DNA of 12,847 nucleotides from Burkholderiales bacterium. Lineage in GTDB: Bacteria > Pseudomonadota > Gammaproteobacteria > Burkholderiales > Casimicrobiaceae. The stretch lies in the NCBI GenBank assembly GCA_025354075.1, contig JANXNO010000435.1, positions 1 to 12,847 of the forward strand, read 5' to 3'. Both the position numbers and the translations under genes were made by a program. Below, piece after piece: positions 8,397 through 12,847 of this stretch; the stretch's first letter is position 1, and the number at the start of each line of letters is the position of its first letter. The notes under the pieces were generated by a model that saw nothing but the letters and a program-made list of their open reading frames with translations, did no database searches and had not been told where the DNA came from.

Positions 8397-8832
8397 GGAG
8401 CCGATTGTAGAAACCTCAGAATTTTTGGCCGACGAAGCAGCAACTCTGGCGTTTGCGACGCGCTTTGCCGAATCGCTGTTCGCGCCATGCACGGTCGCGT
8501 TGATCGGCGATCTGGGCGCGGGAAAAACGACGTTCGTGCGCGGCGTGTTGCGAGCGCTCGGTGTGACGGGTGCGATAAAAAGTCCCACCTATGCGTTGGT
8601 GGAGAGTTACGACACGGCGAAGGGCGAAGTGCATCATCTGGATGCGTATCGCATTGAGAATGTCGACGATTTTGAAGCACGCGGCGGTTTTGAATACATT
8701 GCGACGCCGTCAATCCGGTTTGTGGAATGGCCACAGCGGCTGGGCGGCGCGGTGAATTTTGAGGTGGAGATTCGGTTTGAATTTGAGGACGAGGGTAGGC
8801 GTGTGACTGTTTCAACCAAGGCCGCAGCATGA
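8395..8832 (+). CDS. tsaE: tRNA t6A-biosynthesis ATPase TsaE
   Basis: P-loop ATPase that works with TsaB and TsaD to make N6-threonylcarbamoyl-adenosine in tRNAs reading ANN codons. The 145-residue protein has the Walker A GDLGAGKTT (38-46), IKSPTYALVESY (61-72), HHLDAYRI (80-87) and FVEWPQRL (109-116). All are conserved TsaE segments. Start 8395 (MEPIV) gives the usual length; an in-frame ATG at 8377 would add six residues. The start overlaps the queG start on the other strand, so the two genes have no intergenic promoter region and their promoters must lie inside each other's coding sequence. The stop overlaps the amiC start (ATGA, 8829-8832), implying coupled translation. Confidence 0.95.
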   Translation: MEPIVETSEFLADEAATLAFATRFAESLFAPCTVALIGDLGAGKTTFVRGVLRALGVTGAIKSPTYALVESYDTAKGEVHHLDAYRIENVDDFEARGGFEYIATPSIRFVEWPQRLGGAVNFEVEIRFEFEDEGRRVTVSTKAAA

Positions 8833-10121
8833 ACCGTCGCGAAGCGCTGCAACTGCTCGCGGCACTGGTCGCCGGCGGCAGCGCCACGCTCGCGCTCGCG
8901 GGCCCACGTGTGCTGGCGGTGCGTGCCTGGCCGGGCAAAACGAGCACGCGTATCACCATCGAATCCGACAGCGAATTGCGCTTTTTTGTGTCGTCGCTGG
9001 CCTATCCGGATCGCACCGTGGTGGACATCAGCGACGTGCAGGCGGACGCTGCGTTTCAAAAGGCGCTGGAAACACTTAAAAACGATACCGGCGTGCTGGT
9101 TAGAGCACGTATTGGTCAGTATCGCCCCGACACCGCGCGGCTGGTATTGGAGCTTAAGTCGCGCGCGGAAACGGCAGCCTTTGCGCTGCCGCCCGTCGGC
9201 CAATATCGACATCGCCTGGTGATTGACCTGACGCCGACTGACGCCGACGATCCCATCGCGGCGTTTCTGACTAAGCTTGCCGAGCGTGAAACGACACTCG
9301 AACGCGCCGCTGCCGAGCTCGCCATACCGCCGCCGGAGCCGGTGAAACCGGTCGCGCCGCCACCGGTCGCAGCCGTGGTTCCCAAGCCGCCCACCATTGC
9401 CACGCGCCCGCCGCTCGTAACGCATGTCAAGCCGTTCGTTGTTGTGCTCGATCCCGGCCACGGCGGCGAGGATCCCGGCGCGGTCGGCCCGGCGGGCACC
9501 TATGAAAAGGACGTGGTGCTCGCTATCGCGCGGCAGACCAAGGCGCTGCTTGAGCAGGACAATCGGGTGATCGTGTTCATGACGCGTGACGAGGATGTGT
9601 TCATTCCGCTCGGCGACCGGGTGAAAAAGGCGCGCAGCGTGAATGCTGATGTGTTCGTTTCCATCCATGCCGACGCCTTCACCCGGCCTGATGCGCAAGG
9701 CTCGTCGGTGTTTGCCCTGTCCGAACGCGGGGCCAGCAGCGCGGCAGCAAAGTGGATTGCTGACAAGGAAAATCAGTCGGATTTGATCGGTGGCGTGAGG
9801 CTGATGGGGCGCGATCCGGTGCTCGCGAAAATGATTCTGGAAATGAGCCAATCGATCACCAATGCCGAATCTATCAAGCTTGGACGTGGCATGATTGGCG
9901 AGCTGAAACCGGTCAACAAAATGCACAAGCACGCGGTGGAGCAGGCGGGCTTCGCTGTGCTTCGCTCTCCCGACGTGCCGTCGATTTTGATTGAGACCGC
10001 GTTCATCTCGAATCCAGAGGAAGAGCGCAAACTGTCTAGCGCTACCCATCAGCTCAAACTTGCCCGCGCCATTCGCAGTGGCGTGCGCAAGTTTCTGGCG
10101 ACACAGCAGGTTCGGGCGTGA
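8829..10121 (+). CDS. amiC: N-acetylmuramoyl-L-alanine amidase (AmiC type)
   Basis: Zinc amidase that cuts the amide between muramic acid and the stem peptide, splitting septal murein in the periplasm. The 430-residue precursor starts with a twin-arginine-like signal (NRREALQLLAALVAGG, cleavage near residue 24), as in E. coli AmiC. An AMIN domain for septal targeting follows (about 28-135, with VRAWPGKTSTRITIESD). Next comes a Pro/Ala-rich linker (about 167-200) and then the Amidase_3 catalytic domain (203-425). The zinc ligands are His211 (DPGHGG), Glu226 (TYEKD) and His280 (VSIHAD); Glu389 (ILIETAFISN) is the catalytic acid. The insert at about 330-375 fits the autoinhibitory helix region that EnvC/NlpD-type activators open. 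mutL, often next to it in other bacteria, does not follow here. Confidence 0.96.
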   Translation: MNRREALQLLAALVAGGSATLALAGPRVLAVRAWPGKTSTRITIESDSELRFFVSSLAYPDRTVVDISDVQADAAFQKALETLKNDTGVLVRARIGQYRPDTARLVLELKSRAETAAFALPPVGQYRHRLVIDLTPTDADDPIAAFLTKLAERETTLERAAAELAIPPPEPVKPVAPPPVAAVVPKPPTIATRPPLVTHVKPFVVVLDPGHGGEDPGAVGPAGTYEKDVVLAIARQTKALLEQDNRVIVFMTRDEDVFIPLGDRVKKARSVNADVFVSIHADAFTRPDAQGSSVFALSERGASSAAAKWIADKENQSDLIGGVRLMGRDPVLAKMILEMSQSITNAESIKLGRGMIGELKPVNKMHKHAVEQAGFAVLRSPDVPSILIETAFISNPEEERKLSSATHQLKLARAIRSGVRKFLATQQVRA

Positions 10122-10129
10122 TTTTCGCG

Positions 10130-10247
10130 ATCAGCTTTTGGCTGAAAGTGCTGTTGTATATGGGCATAGACTCATAAATGGCATTAAATCGACTTTAATC
10201 ATATTTATGCACTAAGCCTTGGTTAAATGGGCGTTTAAACACAAAGT
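10130..10247 (+). promoter_or_regulatory. Copy B of the 118-nt leader element (before DUF808 gene)
   Basis: Gapless partner of the element at 4928-4811 on the minus strand. It starts 8 bp past the amiC stop and ends 17 nt before the DUF808 ATG. Blocks are ATCAGCTTTT (10130-10139), TGAAA (10143-10147), ATATGGGC (10158-10165), TCGACTTTA (10189-10197), CTAAGCC (10212-10218), AATGGGC (10226-10232) and AAAGTT (10243-10248). CTAAGCCT can pair with GGGCATAG (10162-10169; one mismatch, one G-U), or AAGCCT can pair with the AATGGGC block (GGGC, then TT after a bulged G). Copy B also has its own AT-rich hairpin (10173-10209), absent from copy A. TCGACT and CTAAGC are 17 bp apart, the spacing of a promoter's two boxes. 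Confidence 0.65.
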
Positions 10248-10264
10248 TGTAAGGTAATTTCAGT

Positions 10265-11191
10265 ATGGCGTCCAGTCTTTTAGCGCTCATCGACGACATC
10301 GCAACGGTCCTCGATGACGTGGCCATTCTCACCAAAGTCGCCGCCAAAAAGACGGTCGGCGTGCTGGGCGATGATCTTGCACTGAACGCGCAGCAAGTGG
10401 CTGGCGTCGCCGCGGAGCGCGAGCTGCCTGTGGTCTGGGCTGTGTGTAAGGGCTCCGCGCTGAACAAGGCGATTCTGGTGCCGGCTGCACTTGCCATCAG
10501 CGCATTTGCGCCGTGGTTGGTGACACCGCTGTTGATGCTGGGCGGCGCGTTTCTTTGTTACGAAGGCTTTGAAAAACTCGCGCACAAATTCATGCACAGC
10601 AAGACCGAAGACGACGCACGTCGCAAGGATTTGGTGGCGGCGCTGTCCGATCCGAAAGTTGATCTGGTCGCCTACGAAAAAGACAAGATAAAAGGCGCGA
10701 TTCGCACCGATTTCATCCTTTCGGCCGAAATCATCGCCATCACGCTCGGTACCGTTGCCACGGCTGAGTTCTTGACCCAGGTGACGGTGCTCACGGGTAT
10801 CGCGATCATCATGACCATAGGCGTGTATGGCATCGTGGCAGGCATCGTGAAACTCGATGATTTGGGCCTGTATTTGAGCCTGCGTCCGGGTCGCTTCGCG
10901 CACCTGCGTCGTGCAGTGGGGCGCGGCATTTTGCTCACCGCCCCGTATCTCATGAAATTTTTGTCCATCGCCGGAACGGCGGCGATGTTTCTGGTGGGCG
11001 GTGGCATCCTCACGCACGGCATTCCGGTCATTCATCACGGAATCGAGGTGTTTGCGAACGGTCTGGCTTCACCATTCTCAGTCGTCGCGCCGACGCTGCT
11101 TGACGGCGTCGCGGGCATCATTGCGGGGGCCCTTGTTCTCGCGGTTGTCAGCGTTGTCAAACGCGTGCTCCCCAGTCGAACATCACGCTAG
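10265..11191 (+). CDS. DUF808 (YedI-like) inner-membrane protein
   Basis: A 308-residue membrane protein of the DUF808/YedI family, function unknown. Family features are the N-terminal [40 protein letters not shown] region, the helix pair around [35 protein letters not shown] (71-105), and long hydrophobic segments near 150-168, 174-196, 226-250 and 279-298. A charged loop ([13 protein letters not shown]) separates the halves. TAAGG (10250-10254) lies 10 nt before the ATG, an acceptable ribosome site. It follows amiC by 143 bp, and that gap is largely filled by copy B of the 118-nt element, so the gene probably has its own control rather than simple read-through from amiC. Confidence 0.93.
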   Translation: MASSLLALIDDIATVLDDVAILTKVAAKKTVGVLGDDLALNAQQVAGVAAERELPVVWAVCKGSALNKAILVPAALAISAFAPWLVTPLLMLGGAFLCYEGFEKLAHKFMHSKTEDDARRKDLVAALSDPKVDLVAYEKDKIKGAIRTDFILSAEIIAITLGTVATAEFLTQVTVLTGIAIIMTIGVYGIVAGIVKLDDLGLYLSLRPGRFAHLRRAVGRGILLTAPYLMKFLSIAGTAAMFLVGGGILTHGIPVIHHGIEVFANGLASPFSVVAPTLLDGVAGIIAGALVLAVVSVVKRVLPSRTSR

Positions 11192-11192
11192 T

Positions 11193-11408
11193 GTGAAAAG
11201 TGTATTCGTGAGCGACGATCACGCCGCGAACGAAGTAGTCGCGCTGGCTGCTGTCGAGGACATTGCTTTAATCGGCCGGACCACGGCGCTGGTACTGGAA
11301 GATCAACGTCGCACTACTGCCTTCTTTAAAATGATGAGTGACGACGCCAACAATGGCATTGATCGCGGCGCTTGTGTACTTCCGTACCGTTTTGGCCCGA
11401 AAAAATAA
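11193..11408 (+). CDS. Possible 71-residue protein (GTG start), unrecognised
   Basis: An open frame starting at GTG 11193, one base after the DUF808 stop, and ending at TAA 11408, 20 bp before rdgC. The product (start KSVFVSDDHAANEVV, end VLPYRFGPKK) is mixed-charge with no signal peptide, membrane helix or known motif. In favour: it fills the gap between two genes on the same strand, its codons (CTG, GCG, GGC, GAC) resemble those of its neighbours, and its composition is protein-like. Against: there is no ribosome site before the GTG, and the same frame stays open upstream inside DUF808, so it could be a chance frame. I do not recognise it. Confidence 0.35.
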   Translation: MKSVFVSDDHAANEVVALAAVEDIALIGRTTALVLEDQRRTTAFFKMMSDDANNGIDRGACVLPYRFGPKK

Positions 11409-11428
11409 TCTGATAAACAAGGGCCCAC

Positions 11429-12331
11429 ATGTTCAAAAACCTGATGCTGTTTCGCATTGAGCCGTCGTGGTCGAAGACCACGGCGCAGATCGAGGCGGGG
11501 CTCGCGCAAATGCGTTTTCGCGAATGCAGCCCCACACAGGAAAAGTTCGTGGGCTGGTCTGAGCCGCGCGGCGAAAAACACGCCATGCTGGTTGAGTCAA
11601 TAGGCGGGCAACTGATGTTGCGATTGACGATGGAGGCGAAGGTATTGCCATCTTCCGTGGTCAAACGGCGCACCGAAGAGCGCGTAGAAAAGATCGAAGA
11701 AACCACCGGCCGAAAACTGAGCCGCATGGAGAAAAAAGACCTGCGCGAAGAAACGCTTCTCGACCTGCTGCCGAAAGCATTTACGCGCATCTCAAGCACC
11801 ACCGTGTGGATCGATCAAGCCGCACGAATGCTGGTGATTGATGCGGCGGGCCAGACTAAGGCGGACGAGGTCGTCGCCGTGCTGCTGCGCTCACTCGACG
11901 GCCTGGTGATCACACAAGTACAAACCACCAGCGCTCCCGGCTCGCAAATGGCCGCGTGGTTGCTGAGTCACGAAGCCCCGGGACGCTTTGACGTGGATCG
12001 CGAATGCGAACTCAAGGCGACTGATGATTCAGAGGGCGTGGTACGTTACTCAAACCACACGCTAAACATTGACGACGTTCGCAAGCATATCCAGAGCGGC
12101 AAGATGGTGACCAAGCTCGCGTTGACCTGGAACGGACGCGTCTCGTTCGTGTTGAACGACGTGCTGCAGGTCAAAAAACTGAAGTTGCTGGAGGGCGTGC
12201 TCGACGGCCCAGACAGCGCGGGAAAGGGCGAAGATCGCTTTGATTCCGACGTGGCTATCGTCACCGGTGAATTGAGCAAGCTCATCCCCGAGTTGATTGA
12301 AGCGCTGGGCGGCGAACTCGAAATCGGATAA
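11429..12331 (+). CDS. rdgC: Recombination-associated protein RdgC
   Basis: Ring-forming, sequence-independent DNA-binding protein that restrains RecA; in E. coli it binds DNA as a dimer on the nucleoid. The 300-residue length is typical. Landmarks are FKNLMLFRI at the start, the KVLPSSVVKR segment (71-80), a charged helical stretch (81-108), LLPKAFTRISSTTVWID (113-129), KMVTKLALTWNGRVSFVLND (225-244) and the C-terminal DRFDSDVAIVTGELSKLIPELIEALGGE. All of these line up with RdgC. AAGGG (11419-11423) lies 5 nt before the ATG. It follows DUF808 on the same strand with a 237-bp gap that may hold a small ORF. Confidence 0.95.
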   Translation: MFKNLMLFRIEPSWSKTTAQIEAGLAQMRFRECSPTQEKFVGWSEPRGEKHAMLVESIGGQLMLRLTMEAKVLPSSVVKRRTEERVEKIEETTGRKLSRMEKKDLREETLLDLLPKAFTRISSTTVWIDQAARMLVIDAAGQTKADEVVAVLLRSLDGLVITQVQTTSAPGSQMAAWLLSHEAPGRFDVDRECELKATDDSEGVVRYSNHTLNIDDVRKHIQSGKMVTKLALTWNGRVSFVLNDVLQVKKLKLLEGVLDGPDSAGKGEDRFDSDVAIVTGELSKLIPELIEALGGELEIG

Positions 12332-12360
12332 ACGCTGAGCACTAGCCGCTTGCGCGTTTT
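12330..12360 (+). terminator. Weak terminator-like stem at the rdgC stop
   Basis: AAACGC (12330-12335), overlapping the rdgC stop codon, can pair with GCGTTT (12354-12359). A small AGC/GCT pairing lies inside the 18-nt loop, and only four T occur (12357-12360). It may end rdgC transcription, but the large loop and short U-run make this a weak call. Confidence 0.3.
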
Positions 12361-12449
12361 AGGCGTCACTTCATCGTGATGGTTCATAATTACTGGAATA
12401 TGACGTTGTACTAACGATGACTCTTCGATGCTCCATGGGCAGTTGCGCG

Positions 12450-12462
12450 GACGAAATTCGTC
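12450..12462. promoter_or_regulatory. 13-bp perfect dyad, possible operator
   Basis: GACGAAATTCGTC is a perfect inverted repeat (6+1+6) in the 191-bp gap before the last gene, 60 bp upstream of its ATG. Such dyads often serve as regulator sites; nothing else supports this, and it could be chance. The rest of the gap shows no convincing promoter pair. Confidence 0.3.
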
Positions 12463-12489
12463 TTCACGCAGGCGACCGCGGTGCCGCGA

Positions 12490-12513
12490 CTGGGTCTTGA
12501 TCCAGGATTTTTT
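12490..12513 (+). terminator. Terminator-like hairpin just before the last gene
   Basis: CTGGGT (12490-12495), loop CTTG, ATCCAG (12500-12505; one G-U pair), then GA and six T (12508-12513). Form and U-run fit an intrinsic terminator. It ends 9 nt before the ATG at 12523, so it would either stop read-through from rdgC or act as an attenuator or translational control site for the next gene. Confidence 0.5.
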
Positions 12514-12522
12514 GGCTAGATC

Positions 12523-12847
12523 ATGAGAATACTTATTGCGGCCCCCTCGCATCAAACCGTGACGGCGGTCGAAATCGTTGCCCGCGCTATCTGGCCCGGA
12601 GCAACCTTTGTTTTACTGCCCCGCAACGCCCGCGCTTCGGTGCCCCAACAATCGATCGCCGCGGTGCAGTGCGATTTATGTGTGCTCGACATGTTGGGAC
12701 TCGGCTGGTCACGATGGTCAATTGAGAATGAAGAGCAGCTCAACATATTGCTCGCAGGTCGAAGCGCAATTTTGCTTTTGCCGCCGGGTAATTCGGGCAA
12801 TTGGCCAGACGCCGACGGTTCGGTCAATCAATGGGGCCGCATAGCGC
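12523..12847 (+). CDS. N-terminal 108 residues of an unrecognised protein (runs off the window)
   Basis: An open frame from ATG 12523 to the window end, with no stop. The sequence (MRILIAAPSHQTVTAVEIVAR, then CDLCVLDMLGLGWSRW, then AGRSAILLLPPGNSGNW) alternates short hydrophobic strands with helices, like an alpha/beta receiver-type or Rossmann-type domain. The aspartate in VLDMLG sits where a receiver domain has its phospho-acceptor, but the acidic pair expected near the N-terminus is missing, so I do not call it a response regulator. Codon use matches the neighbouring genes, and no competing frame looks better. There is no clear ribosome site: the ATG follows a terminator-like hairpin by 9 nt. 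An alternative start cannot be excluded. Confidence 0.6.
   Translation, partial: MRILIAAPSHQTVTAVEIVARAIWPGATFVLLPRNARASVPQQSIAAVQCDLCVLDMLGLGWSRWSIENEEQLNILLAGRSAILLLPPGNSGNWPDADGSVNQWGRIA

Noticed and set aside
8634..10049. A 471-codon open frame on the minus strand opposite tsaE/amiC
   Set aside because: It lies wholly antisense to two well-recognised genes. Its product is rich in Arg and His with no motif, as expected for a shadow frame in high-GC coding DNA.
10131..10145. TCAGC/GCTGA hairpin after amiC as a terminator
   Set aside because: Only 5 bp and followed by AAAG, not T. The TCAGCTTTT part belongs to the shared 118-nt element, so it is better explained there.
10280..11038. A 252-codon minus-strand frame opposite the DUF808 gene
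   Set aside because: Low-complexity His/Arg/Gln-rich product with no domain; the plus-strand DUF808 match is clear.
12433..12441. ATGGGC near 12435 as a further copy of the leader element
   Set aside because: No TCGACTTTA, CTAAGCC or AAAGT block at the matching distances; a chance 6-mer.

Overview
The window reads as a chromosomal segment of a Gram-negative betaproteobacterium, most likely Burkholderiales-like. The reasons are a DUF2863-type protein (a family I associate with betaproteobacteria), an RdgC, a Tat-type AmiC amidase beside tsaE/queG, a FixL/FixJ-like pair, and moderately high GC with gaps shorter than 210 bp. There is no phage, transposase, rRNA, tRNA or CRISPR. The organism is inferred from gene content only.

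Layout. 1-3319 (minus): sensor kinase, FixJ-type response regulator (ATGA overlap) and the N-terminal part of thioredoxin reductase trxB, cut by the window edge. 3416-3880 (plus): a two-CBS-domain protein, convergent with an EamA/DMT transporter (3887-4798, minus). 4799-5000: a gene-free gap holding a leader element and a REP-like hairpin. 5001-6182 (minus): DUF2863-like protein. 6358-7321 (plus): a small HELAH zinc-metalloprotein followed by a secreted four-cysteine protein with a TIMP/NTR-like N-terminus. 7302-8396 (minus): queG. 8395-10121 (plus): tsaE and amiC (ATGA overlap), divergent from queG with overlapping start codons. 10265-12331 (plus): DUF808 membrane protein, a possible 71-residue ORF, and rdgC. 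12523-12847 (plus): the N-terminus of an unrecognised protein running off the window.

Most genes are housekeeping: redox (trxB), tRNA modification (queG for queuosine, tsaE for t6A), septal murein hydrolysis (amiC) and recombination control (rdgC). The accessory parts are the two-component system, the CBS protein, the transporter and the HELAH/NTR pair.

The strongest unexplained signal is non-coding. A 118-nt stretch before the EamA transporter (4928 down to 4811, minus) aligns without any gap to a 118-nt stretch before the DUF808 gene (10130-10247, plus). By hand count about 69 of 118 positions are identical, concentrated in blocks with fixed spacing, and both copies have the same orientation relative to the downstream membrane-protein gene. 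The blocks allow mutually exclusive pairings around a TAAGCC segment, so a structured leader RNA or a multi-site operator/promoter are both possible. A second signal is a REP-like hairpin at 4936-4981 whose imperfect pairs become G-U wobbles only in minus-strand RNA.
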